NCBI GenBank assembly: GCA_910579845.1
Contig: CAJTWL010000038.1
Coordinates: 1 to 19,574 of the forward strand
Reading direction: 5' to 3'
Source: an uncultured Muribaculaceae bacterium
GTDB taxonomy: Bacteria > Bacteroidota > Bacteroidia > Bacteroidales > Muribaculaceae
DNA: 19,574 nucleotides
Shown: positions 1-7,906 of the stretch, piece by piece
Layout: each line of letters opens with the position of its first letter
How positions within the stretch are numbered: position 1 is the stretch's first letter
The notes under the pieces: generated by a model
Seen by the model: the letters and a program-made list of their open reading frames with translations, nothing else
Database searches by the model: none
What the model was told of the DNA's origin: nothing
Made by a program: the position numbers and the translations under genes

Positions 1-95
1 TGTTTGTCAAGGACTTGCATTTATAACAAGTAATTAAGCTGCGAATTTAAGGTTTATAAAAACTTTACAAGCCATTCTGTTCATTTCGCGCAATA
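1..95. other. Left-edge non-coding stretch
   Basis: This A+T-rich stretch lies between the window edge and the terminator of the first gene. I find no reading frame, no good TAnnTTTG promoter element on either strand and no hairpin worth naming. It is probably the far side of an intergenic region whose other gene lies outside the window. Confidence 0.4.
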
Positions 96-128
96 AAAAA
101 CGTCGGGGTCTTTAGCTCCGACGTTTTT
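96..128 (-). terminator. Rho-independent terminator of the pepD operon
   Basis: The arms 96-106 and 118-128 are perfect reverse complements (11 bp: five A-T pairs, then CGTCGG against CCGACG). A G-U pair and a G-C pair extend the stem towards a short loop. Read on the minus strand, the hairpin ends in a run of T about 27 nt after the stop codon of the 155-1609 gene, which fits an intrinsic terminator. The A and T runs on both sides could also let it stop rightward transcription. Confidence 0.85.
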
Positions 129-154
129 ATATGTTTTTAATGTTTACTGAGTGC

Positions 155-1609
155 TTATGCAAGTCTGCGCAATATATCAGTCAGCAAATTCCAGAACTCT
201 GCAACTGATTCGATATTTGCCTTTTCATTAGGAGAATGAATATCCTTCAGTGTCGGACCAAAGCTGACCATATCAAGTTTTGGCATCTTCTCAAGAAACA
301 GTCCGCATTCAAGTCCGGCGTGCAATGCCTCTACTTTAGGTCTGGTATGGAAAAGATCTTCAAAGCTCTCTTCGGCTATTTTCAGAACCTTTGAATTCGG
401 ATCAGGTGCCCAACCCACATAGGCGTCATCGAACGAGACATCGGCACCAATCATCTGAAAGAGAGCTTTTACACGATCCGCAATCTCATCACGGCGAGAA
501 TCGACAGATGAACGCTGATGTACAGTAATGTTAATCTTATTGTCAGCCGTCATCTTAACCGAAGCAAGATTGCATGACGTCTCTACAAGACCGGGTATAG
601 CGGCGGACATTCCTTGCACCCCGTTAGGGCATGCGAAGACCGTTGATATGAGTTTCATCGCCGTATCTTTCTCTATGACACTTGCCGGGGTCTCGACATG
701 AGTCACTTCAAAAAGAAAATCATCACTCTCCACACCCTTGAACTCAGCATGAATCATTGCATTGAAATCATCCGCATATTTATGGAACGCTTCATCTGCA
801 TGTGCCGGGACACCAAATACAGCATGCGCATCCCTTGGAATGGCATTCGCCAGATTTCCGCCATCTATCTCTGCAAGTTCAAGTCCAAATCTCTCACTTA
901 CTTCCCACAAGAAACGGCATATCTGCTGATTGGCATTGGCTCTGCCAAGCTGTATCTCCATTCCGGAATGACCTCCTTTAAGATTTCTGAGCTTTACAAT
1001 ATGATAAACCATATTTGAGGGAGAATCGACAGTCTTATAAGGAAGTGACGCTATTGTAACCTTACCTCCCGCGCATCCTATAACAAGCTGCCCCATCTCC
1101 TCTGAATCGAGATTCAAAAGTATTTCACCTGTCACAAATCCTGCTTCGAGTCCGTTAGCGCCGATAAGCCCCTGTTCCTCGTCAACGGTGAAAAGACATT
1201 CTATAGGACCGTGTACAAGATCATTATCGAGAAGTACCGCCATTGCCGCCGCACACCCCATACCATTGTCAGCACCAAGTGTCGTACCCTCGGCACGGAC
1301 CCAATCACCGTCTACCACTGTCACTATAGGATCCGTCATAAAATCATGCTTCACGTCTGGGCGCTTTTCGGCAACCATATCCTGATGACCCTGCAGAATA
1401 ACTACAGGAGCGTCCTCATGACCGGGAGTGGCAGGTTTGCGCATCATCACATTACCCACCTTGTCAGTGTGGACCTCTATACCATGTCGCTGTGCCCAAT
1501 CCATTAAAAACTCGCGCATCTTGTCAAGATGATGCGTAGGGCGAGGCACCTTTGTAATCTCGTCAAAACATTGCCAGACCAAAGCCGGCTTCAAATCTGT
1601 GATTTTCAT
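155..1609 (-). CDS. pepD: Aminoacyl-histidine dipeptidase, M20C family (PepD-like), copy 1
   Basis: A 484-residue zinc metallopeptidase of family M20C, whose members cleave dipeptides with an N-terminal amino acid, classically Xaa-His. The metal-binding set is visible: H75 and D77 in GHQD, D114 in GADNGMG, the E144-E145 pair in DEEQG, D168 in NLDSEE and H430 in HAGLECG. GGHSG at 212-216 belongs to the inserted lid domain. Length matches the family (about 480-490). No signal peptide is seen, so it should be cytoplasmic. The ATG shares its A with the TAA of the upstream muramidase gene (TAATG), which supports the start and suggests coupled translation. It is clearly paralogous to the 2340-3797 product: both begin with DLKPxLxWxCFDEITKVPRP and align without large gaps. 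Exact substrate preference cannot be read from sequence. Confidence 0.93.
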   Translation of the reverse strand: MKITDLKPALVWQCFDEITKVPRPTHHLDKMREFLMDWAQRHGIEVHTDKVGNVMMRKPATPGHEDAPVVILQGHQDMVAEKRPDVKHDFMTDPIVTVVDGDWVRAEGTTLGADNGMGCAAAMAVLLDNDLVHGPIECLFTVDEEQGLIGANGLEAGFVTGEILLNLDSEEMGQLVIGCAGGKVTIASLPYKTVDSPSNMVYHIVKLRNLKGGHSGMEIQLGRANANQQICRFLWEVSERFGLELAEIDGGNLANAIPRDAHAVFGVPAHADEAFHKYADDFNAMIHAEFKGVESDDFLFEVTHVETPASVIEKDTAMKLISTVFACPNGVQGMSAAIPGLVETSCNLASVKMTADNKINITVHQRSSVDSRRDEIADRVKALFQMIGADVSFDDAYVGWAPDPNSKVLKIAEESFEDLFHTRPKVEALHAGLECGLFLEKMPKLDMVSFGPTLKDIHSPNEKANIESVAEFWNLLTDILRRLA

Positions 1610-2343
1610 TATTTTTTATTTTTTATTCTACGCTCTTCGGCTTTAAATCTATTGTAGGCATTTGCCATCTTGGTATGATAACCACGTTTAGCATAACTCG
1701 CGCCATTATATTTACGGGCGAATCCTGCCCAGTTCTTGTTTTTTAGATCCGACAGCATTCCGCCGTTGGTAATAAACGAGGCAAAAAGTTCGAGTTGCTC
1801 CAGTTCTGAATATGATATCTTTTTCACCATCTCATCGACACTCTCACAACCACAAAGTTTATAATTGAATCCTCCAATCTGAAACATTCCCCAGAATGTT
1901 CCCATGTTTGCACCTTGCGCGTTGGTTTTGCGGGCATTGATCAGCTGTGTCCATTCCTTAAGCGCATATCCGGTCAGTCCATCCGGCACCTTCTCTCCCT
2001 TCGCACCTCTTCTGTCCTGTACCTTCCTGCCAAACCGCAGATACATTGTTCTGTCAAAATTGATGACGGGCACACCGGGAGCCCAGAAACCTTTCATGTT
2101 GCTTCCGGCTTCTATTGAAACCACAGCCTTTATTGCGGCTGTCTCTACACCAAGTTCTTTCGCTACAATCTCAAAATCGGTATCAGTCAGTTTTGAATAT
2201 CGTGTTTTCTCATCCGCCTGTGGCACGGAATCCTGCCTAACAGGCGTGTACTCGACAGAACGATCCTGATCGCCCTTTCCGCTACAGGCAAGAGAGGTAG
2301 CGAAAAGAACGATCAATAATCCTCTGTAGAGCAGACGGCTCAT
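1609..2343 (-). CDS. Lipoprotein with N-acetylmuramidase-type (DUF3380-like) domain
   Basis: A 244-residue exported protein. Residues 1-20 form a hydrophobic signal ending in SLAC, so C20 is the likely lipidated cysteine; the box is slightly atypical. After a linker to about residue 50, the rest resembles the N-acetylmuramidase/DUF3380 family found in phage endolysins: an AIKAVVSIEAGS segment with E78 as the likely catalytic acid, a later GMFQIGGFNYKLCG block, an SELEQLELFASFI helix and a YNG near the end. That family cleaves the glycan strand of peptidoglycan, so the protein probably acts in the periplasm, anchored to a membrane. Its ATG overlaps the upstream pepD stop (ATGA, 4 nt) and its TAA overlaps the downstream pepD start, so it sits inside a coupled operon. 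The family assignment is from memory of the motif pattern; activity is inferred. Confidence 0.75.
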   Translation of the reverse strand: MSRLLYRGLLIVLFATSLACSGKGDQDRSVEYTPVRQDSVPQADEKTRYSKLTDTDFEIVAKELGVETAAIKAVVSIEAGSNMKGFWAPGVPVINFDRTMYLRFGRKVQDRRGAKGEKVPDGLTGYALKEWTQLINARKTNAQGANMGTFWGMFQIGGFNYKLCGCESVDEMVKKISYSELEQLELFASFITNGGMLSDLKNKNWAGFARKYNGASYAKRGYHTKMANAYNRFKAEERRIKNKK

Positions 2344-3797
2344 AATACCGCAACTTTTTCAAGCACTTTACAAAGATGCTTCCAGAACTTATCTACTGTA
2401 GGTATAAGCAATTTCTCATCAGGAGAGTGCACTCCTGTCATTGTAGGACCGAAACTTACCATATCAAGTTCAGGATATTTGTCAAGGAAGAGTCCGCATT
2501 CCAAGCCCGCATGAATTGCTTTGATAGCAGGCTTGATTCCAAAGAGCTCCTCATATGCGTCTGCGGAAATCTTCATAATCCTCGAGTTCATGTTTGGTGC
2601 CCATCCGGGATACCCGTCACTGTGAGTCACCTCAGCTCCGGCAAGCTGGAAATGTGCTTCAACCTGATGAGCCATATCATTCTTGCGGCTTTCCACCGAT
2701 GAACGCTGTGAAGTCGTCACGACAACTTTGTCATCATCCACATGCTTTACACTCGCAAGATTTGTGGAAGTTTCTACAAGACCCTCAAGATCACGGCTCA
2801 TTGAATAAACGCCATGAGGTGCGGAATATACCGCACGTACTATTGCCAGCGATGTGTCTGAATCCAGACAATATTCAGGACGCTCAACTCCTTCAACCTT
2901 AAAATTCATGACCGGCTCAAGACCTGCATATTCATTTTTGATTTCTGATGCATACTTCTTGAGATGACGCATTACAGCCTCTTCATGATCATCAAGCACA
3001 CCGAATACAGCATATGCCTCACGAGGTATGGCATTTCTCAGATTGCCACCCTCAAATCTGCATAGCGTTATATCCCACTTCTGAGAGCATTCCCACAGAA
3101 AACGGGCAATCAGCTTATTGGCATTGGCACGACCAAGATTGATGTCGCTTCCGCTGTGCCCTCCGAGCAATCCGCTTATTGACACGCGGAAATATTTGAA
3201 ATTATCAGGGGTATAACTTCTATGATATTTGAATGTCGCAGTTGTATCGATACCACCGGCACAACCTACAAAAATCTCACCGTCATCTTCAGAATCAAGA
3301 TTCAGGAGCATGCTTCCCTTTATGAATCCCTTCTCAAGATTCATTGCTCCTTCAAGCCCGATCTCCTCGTTTATTGTAAAAAGAGCCTCTACCGGACCAT
3401 GCACCAGACTTTTGTCAATCATCACTGCCATTGCGGCGGCGATGCCGATACCGTTGTCGGCACCGAGTGTCGTTCCCTTGGCTTTGACCCAGTCACCATC
3501 GACATAAGTCTTTATCGGATCCTTGAAGAAATCATGCTCAACATCGCTGTTTTTTTCGGCAACCATATCCATATGAGCCTGAAGCACCACTGTCGGGGCA
3601 TTCTCATGACCGGGAGTGGCCGCTTTACGCATAACTACGTTGCCTACTTTATCTGTCTCCGCATAAACTCCGTTGTCGGTTGCAAACTTCAGTAAAAAAT
3701 TACGAATCTGCTCCTCATGACATGAAGGACGTGGAACTTTTGTAATCTCATCAAAACATTTCCAGATCAATTCCGGTTTCAGGTCTTTTACTTCCAT
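2340..3797 (-). CDS. pepD: Aminoacyl-histidine dipeptidase, M20C family (PepD-like), copy 2
   Basis: A 485-residue M20C metallopeptidase, first gene of the three-gene operon. It shows H75 and D77 in AHMD, D114 in GADNGIG, E144-E145 in NEEIG, D168 in NLDSED, GGHSG in the lid domain and HAGLECG near the C-terminus. I start it at the ATG at 3797 (MEVKDLKPEL), because this aligns residue for residue with the start of the paralogue at 155-1609 and because a promoter-like sequence lies just upstream at 3843-3876. An in-frame ATG at 3935 would add 46 residues including a hydrophobic stretch, but it would place that promoter inside the gene and has no counterpart in the paralogue. The product should be cytoplasmic. 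Its TGA overlaps the muramidase start as ATGA. Confidence 0.92.
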   Translation of the reverse strand: MEVKDLKPELIWKCFDEITKVPRPSCHEEQIRNFLLKFATDNGVYAETDKVGNVVMRKAATPGHENAPTVVLQAHMDMVAEKNSDVEHDFFKDPIKTYVDGDWVKAKGTTLGADNGIGIAAAMAVMIDKSLVHGPVEALFTINEEIGLEGAMNLEKGFIKGSMLLNLDSEDDGEIFVGCAGGIDTTATFKYHRSYTPDNFKYFRVSISGLLGGHSGSDINLGRANANKLIARFLWECSQKWDITLCRFEGGNLRNAIPREAYAVFGVLDDHEEAVMRHLKKYASEIKNEYAGLEPVMNFKVEGVERPEYCLDSDTSLAIVRAVYSAPHGVYSMSRDLEGLVETSTNLASVKHVDDDKVVVTTSQRSSVESRKNDMAHQVEAHFQLAGAEVTHSDGYPGWAPNMNSRIMKISADAYEELFGIKPAIKAIHAGLECGLFLDKYPELDMVSFGPTMTGVHSPDEKLLIPTVDKFWKHLCKVLEKVAVL

Positions 3798-3842
3798 ATT
3801 GTCTATTTTAATAAGAAACTGTTTAATTTCTTTTATAATCAT

Positions 3843-3876
3843 CAAATATATAATCAGTATCACCAAAGTTAACAAA
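3843..3876 (-). promoter_or_regulatory. Predicted Bacteroidetes-type promoter of the pepD operon
   Basis: On the minus strand the -7 element TATATTTG (3843-3850) fits TAnnTTTG exactly. A TTTG at 3873-3876 lies 22 nt upstream, near the usual spacing for the -33 element; another TTTG at 3864-3867 is too close. Transcription would begin near 3836, leaving a leader of about 38 nt before the ATG at 3797. This favours the short start of the downstream gene. Confidence 0.6.
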
Positions 3877-3957
3877 ATTATCCCATAATATCCCCACAAT
3901 TTATTTTTTTTAGTTAAATTTGCATTCAACGCCATGAATAAGCCCCTTAAACGTGAC

Positions 3958-4005
3958 GTCCCGGGACTTTAGAACACTGTTTCATTAAAAAACGGGGGCT
4001 CCCGT
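3958..4005. promoter_or_regulatory. Two GC-rich dyads in the divergent intergenic region
   Basis: The 372-nt gap between the pepD operon and the rightward OmpH-like gene is A+T-rich apart from these. One is the perfect 10-bp palindrome GTCCCGGGAC (3958-3967). The other is a 5-bp hairpin, ACGGG (3992-3996) against CCCGT (4001-4005) with loop GGCT. On the minus strand the second is followed by TTTTTT and resembles a minimal terminator, yet no leftward gene is in view for it to end. They could be operator sites shared by the divergent promoters; this is inference. Confidence 0.35.
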
Positions 4006-4064
4006 AATATTATTAAAAAAAGTGAAATTGACTCTTCTTATTACGATAATAATCGGAATATCAT

Positions 4065-4072
4065 TATCTTTG
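4065..4072 (+). promoter_or_regulatory. Predicted -7 element for the OmpH-like gene
   Basis: TATCTTTG matches TAnnTTTG exactly. No clear TTTG lies 19-23 nt upstream, so the -33 half is weak. Transcription would start near 4079 and leave a leader of roughly 90 nt before the ATG at 4170, long for this type of genome. Confidence 0.45.
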
Positions 4073-4169
4073 CTTTCCTTTCGGTTTTACGGGAAGGATT
4101 CCAGAAGATGCAACCATGATTTAGCCTCCGGAAGAAGCAATAGAAAAGCAAACAACATCAATAAATAAA

Positions 4170-4769
4170 ATGAAAAAAATCAATTCTTTCATCTTGGCGG
4201 CTTTCGCTGTGATAGCCCTTGTGGCAGCCGGATGCTCCAACAATGAATCAGCAAACGAGACAAAGTCGGCAAAAGCCAATACTGCTAAAAACGTAGAGAA
4301 TCTCCCCAACTACCGCTACGTTGATCTTGACAGCATTCTCAGCAAATACAACCTTGCCAAGGATTACACTGAAGAGATGCTCCGCATGCAGAGCAATATG
4401 GAGAGCGCTGCGAAACGCCACGAAAACAAAATCCAGAATTTTGCATCCACCGTGCAAAACAAGATGCAGAACAACGGTTATCTGTCAGAAGCATCCTATC
4501 GTCAGGACGAGCAGACTTTTGCAAGCATGCAGAACGAGGCACAGCGCAACATAGCATCATTGCAGAACAACTATCAGGCGGCTGCGATGCGTGGTCATCA
4601 GGCAGTGATGGACTCCATCACAGAGTTTATCAAGGATTATAACAAGAAGCGCGGTTACGATGCCATATTCCAGAAAGCTTCCACGCTTTATATCAATCCG
4701 GATCTTGATATAACAGATGAAGTTGTAGAAGGTCTGAATGCCCGCTATAACAAAGTAAACAAAAAGTAA
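4170..4769 (+). CDS. OmpH/Skp-family periplasmic chaperone-like lipoprotein
   Basis: A 199-residue exported protein. Residues 1-21 form a signal peptide ending in VAAGC, a good lipobox with C22 as the lipidated residue. After a short Asn/Ser/Lys-rich linker, YRYVDLDSILSKYN (about 48-61) is the typical opening of Bacteroidetes OmpH-like proteins. It is followed by a long Gln/Asn/Lys-rich helical region (about 65-155) that should form the coiled-coil tentacles, and then the YDAIFQKASTLYINPDLDIT block that closes the family's fold. Skp/OmpH proteins hold unfolded outer-membrane proteins in the periplasm. The usual members are soluble, so a lipid anchor would tether this one. It is a single-gene unit: promoter-like site upstream, strong terminator downstream. 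The family call is confident; client proteins are unknown. Confidence 0.85.
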   Translation: MKKINSFILAAFAVIALVAAGCSNNESANETKSAKANTAKNVENLPNYRYVDLDSILSKYNLAKDYTEEMLRMQSNMESAAKRHENKIQNFASTVQNKMQNNGYLSEASYRQDEQTFASMQNEAQRNIASLQNNYQAAAMRGHQAVMDSITEFIKDYNKKRGYDAIFQKASTLYINPDLDITDEVVEGLNARYNKVNKK

Positions 4770-4796
4770 TACGGATAAACCCGTTTCAAGAAACTT

Positions 4797-4822
4797 CGGA
4801 CCGACACTTTAAGTGCTGTCCG
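4797..4822 (+). other. Interrupted hairpin after the OmpH-like gene
   Basis: CGGAC (4797-4801) pairs with GTCCG (4818-4822), and inside it CACTT pairs with AAGTG around a one-base loop, with a small internal loop between the two stems. No T-run follows, so it is not a complete terminator. It may protect the 3' end of the message. Confidence 0.35.
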
Positions 4823-4850
4823 ATTACTTGAGACAATCTTATACTGAACC

Positions 4851-4892
4851 GAGGTCATGTCAAAATGAAATTTAATTGACATGACCTCTTTT
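4851..4892 (+). terminator. Rho-independent terminator of the OmpH-like gene
   Basis: A perfect 13-bp stem (4851-4863 against 4876-4888, GAGGTCATGTCAA and its complement) with a 12-nt loop is followed by TTTT (4889-4892). It lies about 80 nt after the stop codon and just before the hflX promoter, separating the two transcription units. Confidence 0.85.
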
Positions 4893-4900
4893 ATTACATT

Positions 4901-4931
4901 TTTGTTGTTATAAAAATAGGTATTACCTTTG
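4901..4931 (+). promoter_or_regulatory. Consensus promoter of hflX
   Basis: TTTG (4901-4904), a 19-nt spacer and TACCTTTG (4924-4931) match the Bacteroidetes -33/-7 consensus in both elements and spacing. Transcription should start near 4938, only about 13 nt before the hflX ATG, so the message has a very short leader. Confidence 0.75.
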
Positions 4932-4950
4932 TACGAGAGAAATTACTGAA

Positions 4951-6174
4951 ATGATAGAAGATCACATTATAAATAATGAAGCCAACGAGAAAACCGTTCT
5001 TATAGGGCTTGCCACAAAAGTTCAGAATGAATCCAAGGTAAACGAATATCTCGATGAACTGGACTTCCTTGCAAGAACAGCCGGAGCGGAACCTGAGAAA
5101 CGTTTTGTACAGAAGCTGGATTACCCCAATCCGAGGACATACGTCGGCACCGGTAAACTTGAAGAGATACGTCAGTATGTGGATGACAACGGTATCGGGC
5201 TTGTAATTTTCGATGACGATCTCTCTCCCAAACAAGTCGCGAACATCGAACGGGAACTTAAGGTAAAGATTCTTGACCGCACAAGTCTTATTCTCGATAT
5301 ATTCGCGAAACGCGCTCAGACAGCCACCGCACGCACACAGGTGGAGCTTGCCCAATATCAATATCTGCTTCCCCGCCTGACTCGTATGTGGACCCACCTT
5401 GAACGTCAGCGTGGCGGCATAGGCATGCGTGGACCCGGTGAGACACAGATAGAGACCGACCGCCGTATAATCCTTGACAAGATTTCCAGACTCAAGGAGG
5501 ATCTGAAAAGTATAGACCGGCAGAAGAGCATTCAACGTAAAAACCGTGGTAAACTGACGCGCGTGGCTTTGGTCGGATATACCAATGTCGGAAAATCGAC
5601 ATTGATGAACCTTCTCAGCAAAAGCGACGTCTTCGCGGAGAACAAACTTTTCGCCACACTTGACACCACAGTCAGAAAAGTCATTATAGACAATCTTCCA
5701 TTCCTCCTGTCAGACACGGTCGGTTTTATACGCAAACTTCCGACTCATCTGGTGGATTCATTCAAATCGACTCTTGATGAGGTCAGAGAGGCGGATATTC
5801 TTGTTCACGTAGTGGATGTGAGCCATCCTCAATTCGAGGAACAAATAGAAGTCGTCAACAAAACATTGTCCGAGGTATGCGGAGCCGCCGACAAACCGAT
5901 GATTCTGGTCTTCAATAAAATTGACGCATTTACGTACACACCCAAAGATCCTGACGATCTTACACCCAAGACCCGTGAAAACATCTCGCTTGACGAGTTC
6001 AGACAGACGTGGATGGCAAAGATGAATAACAATTGTGTGTTTATATCCGCCAAAGAGAAAATAAATATCGAGACTCTTAAGGAGATGCTGTATGAAAAGG
6101 CAAAGGAGATCCATACTGAACGCTTCCCTTACAATGATTTCCTTTTTCAGAAATATGATGAGCTGGATCAATGA
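4951..6174 (+). CDS. hflX: Ribosome-associated GTPase HflX
   Basis: A 407-residue GTPase of the HflX branch of the OBG/HflX superfamily; family members bind the 50S subunit and rescue or split stalled ribosomes. Domains in order: the N-terminal HflX domain (about 15-130, with NPRTYVGTGKLEEI), the signature GGIGMRGPGETQIETDRR region (155-172), a coiled-coil linker (175-200), then the G domain. The P-loop is GYTNVGKS (209-216), G3 is DTVGF (255-259), G4 is NKID (322-325) and G5 is the later SAKE. Length is normal for the family. The ATG at 4951 directly follows a consensus promoter. The next gene starts 45 nt after its stop with no terminator between, so the two are probably cotranscribed. Confidence 0.95.
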   Translation: MIEDHIINNEANEKTVLIGLATKVQNESKVNEYLDELDFLARTAGAEPEKRFVQKLDYPNPRTYVGTGKLEEIRQYVDDNGIGLVIFDDDLSPKQVANIERELKVKILDRTSLILDIFAKRAQTATARTQVELAQYQYLLPRLTRMWTHLERQRGGIGMRGPGETQIETDRRIILDKISRLKEDLKSIDRQKSIQRKNRGKLTRVALVGYTNVGKSTLMNLLSKSDVFAENKLFATLDTTVRKVIIDNLPFLLSDTVGFIRKLPTHLVDSFKSTLDEVREADILVHVVDVSHPQFEEQIEVVNKTLSEVCGAADKPMILVFNKIDAFTYTPKDPDDLTPKTRENISLDEFRQTWMAKMNNNCVFISAKEKINIETLKEMLYEKAKEIHTERFPYNDFLFQKYDELDQ

Positions 6175-6219
6175 TCCACCGATATAGTTGATTCCCAACC
6201 GTTCAAAAAAGAAACTCAA

Positions 6220-7851
6220 ATGCCTGATAAAATTCACGAGTATATACCCCTGACACCCAAGCTTATTTCAACGCTTGAGAAACAAGGATGCAGTTGTAAC
6301 GACTGGTCACGAATAAGAATATCCGCACACACAGATCTGTCGAAAATACATCGTGTAAATTTCTGCGGTGAAATTTTTATCGGGAATAATGTAGTTCTGT
6401 CCGACATTGCCTGCCTTGAAGCCCAGTCTCTATCCGATTGTGGAACAGGTACTGAAGTTTCAGTATTGGATGAGACCGGGACACGCGCCATTCGGATATA
6501 TCCCGGAATTTCGGCACAGATTGCCTTTATGGCGGCGCGTTGTCCGGAATGGGCAAACGGATATGCCCGAGAGATCTTCGACAATCATTTAGCCAAGGTT
6601 GTAAAGCATCCAGCTATCGGGGACGACGCCATAGTCCGTAACTGCGGGGTAATACGTGATGTCAATATCGGTAACGGATGCGTAGTGGAAGGGGCTCAGT
6701 ATCTATACAATGGAAGTATAATTGACAATTCCACCGACTCAGGTTCTATGACCCATATCGGATTCGGTGTCAATGCGGAGAACTTCATTATTGAGGATGC
6801 ATCTGTTGAATCGGGAACCATTTTGCGTAACTGTTATGTAGGACAAGGATGTATACTCGACAAGGGTTTCACTGCTCATGATTCGCTGTTCTTCGCAAAC
6901 TGTTCAATGGAGAATGGCGAGGTCTGTGCTCTTTTTGCAGGACCATATACCGTGAGTATGCATAAATCTTCATTGCTAATAGGATGCCAGACAAGTTTCA
7001 TGAATGCAGGAAGCGGCACCAACCAAAGCAATCACATGTACAAGCTGGGTCCCAAACACTGGGGAATACTTGAACGTGGAGTCAAGACTTCCTCCGATTC
7101 ATATATAATGTTCGGTGCAAAAATAGGAGCATTCTCCCTTCTTATGGGTCAGCATAAGACACATCCGGATTCTTCGGAATTTCCTTTTTCATATCTTTTT
7201 GGTGATGACAGGGGAGCGACAGTGGTCATTCCGGCAGCTATGTTGCGAAGCTGCGGTCTGATGAGAGACGAGCAGAAATGGCCTCTGCGCGACCGCCGTC
7301 TTGAGTGCAGACTGCCTCTCCACGACCGTATAATATATGATGTTCTCAATCCGTGTACCGTAGATACGATGCTCAATGCTTTGGATGTTATACGACAGCT
7401 GTTACAACTTCCGGCCGATGAGGACAGATATCTGAGATACAAGGGTATGAAGTTCACGCGTGCATCACTCGAGAGGGCAAGACACCTTTATCAACTGGCT
7501 ATTTATAAATACCTGCATATACACACTGCGACAGAGGGATTCCCTAATAACGATTCCATAGAAAACACGGAAGACTGGATAGACAATTCCGGGCTGCTTA
7601 TACAAAGATCGGAGTTGCGGAAGATCATGTCCATGGGAAGTGTCGAAGATATGGAACGCGCCTTTGACTCTGCATACAATAACTATCAGCAACTGCAACG
7701 CCAATGGATAGACAATCGTTTTTCCGACGAATGGCATAGAAATCCCGAGGTCATAGCAGACTACGCCGCGGAATTCGATCGGATTATAGAGGAAGACCGT
7801 AAAAAAAGTATCGAGGACCTGTCGGCTCAGGACGAAATGCTCCGTCTCTGA
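6220..7851 (+). CDS. DUF4954-family protein with hexapeptide-repeat core
   Basis: A 543-residue protein I recognise as the DUF4954 type found throughout Bacteroidales; its function is not established. The N-terminus (PLTPKLISTLEKQGCSCNDW) matches that family's opening. Residues about 135-300 carry irregular turns of the left-handed beta-helix hexapeptide type (VNIGNGCVVEGA, CYVGQGCILDKG, IMFGAKIGAFS), a fold typical of sugar-nucleotide and acyl transferases. A conserved block follows (GQHKTHPDSSEFPFSYLFGD, then RSCGLMRDEQKWPLRDRR). The C-terminal third is mainly helical and charged. No signal peptide or membrane segment, so it is likely cytoplasmic. Some homologues are labelled as sugar nucleotidyltransferases, but I see no nucleotidyltransferase motif here. 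It shares the hflX transcript and ends in a strong terminator. Confidence 0.8.
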   Translation: MPDKIHEYIPLTPKLISTLEKQGCSCNDWSRIRISAHTDLSKIHRVNFCGEIFIGNNVVLSDIACLEAQSLSDCGTGTEVSVLDETGTRAIRIYPGISAQIAFMAARCPEWANGYAREIFDNHLAKVVKHPAIGDDAIVRNCGVIRDVNIGNGCVVEGAQYLYNGSIIDNSTDSGSMTHIGFGVNAENFIIEDASVESGTILRNCYVGQGCILDKGFTAHDSLFFANCSMENGEVCALFAGPYTVSMHKSSLLIGCQTSFMNAGSGTNQSNHMYKLGPKHWGILERGVKTSSDSYIMFGAKIGAFSLLMGQHKTHPDSSEFPFSYLFGDDRGATVVIPAAMLRSCGLMRDEQKWPLRDRRLECRLPLHDRIIYDVLNPCTVDTMLNALDVIRQLLQLPADEDRYLRYKGMKFTRASLERARHLYQLAIYKYLHIHTATEGFPNNDSIENTEDWIDNSGLLIQRSELRKIMSMGSVEDMERAFDSAYNNYQQLQRQWIDNRFSDEWHRNPEVIADYAAEFDRIIEEDRKKSIEDLSAQDEMLRL

Positions 7852-7862
7852 TAAATATTAAG

Positions 7863-7906
7863 AGATATGCCTACTGCCGATGGTTTTGCAGTAGGCATAT
7901 CTTTTT
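7863..7906. terminator. Terminator between convergent DUF4954 gene and bioB
   Basis: A perfect 15-bp stem (7863-7877 against 7888-7902) with a 10-nt loop and TTTTT on its right side forms an intrinsic terminator for the rightward hflX operon. It touches the bioB stop codon at 7905-7907. The left flank is only moderately T-rich on the minus strand, so use by bioB is plausible but weaker. Confidence 0.88.

Noticed and set aside
3798..3935. N-terminal extension of PepD copy 2 with a hydrophobic helix
   Set aside because: The paralogue begins exactly at the internal ATG, and a promoter-like sequence lies inside the extension.
3992..4005. Leftward intrinsic terminator
   Set aside because: The stem is only 5 bp and no leftward gene lies between it and the rightward OmpH-like gene, so it is listed only as a dyad.
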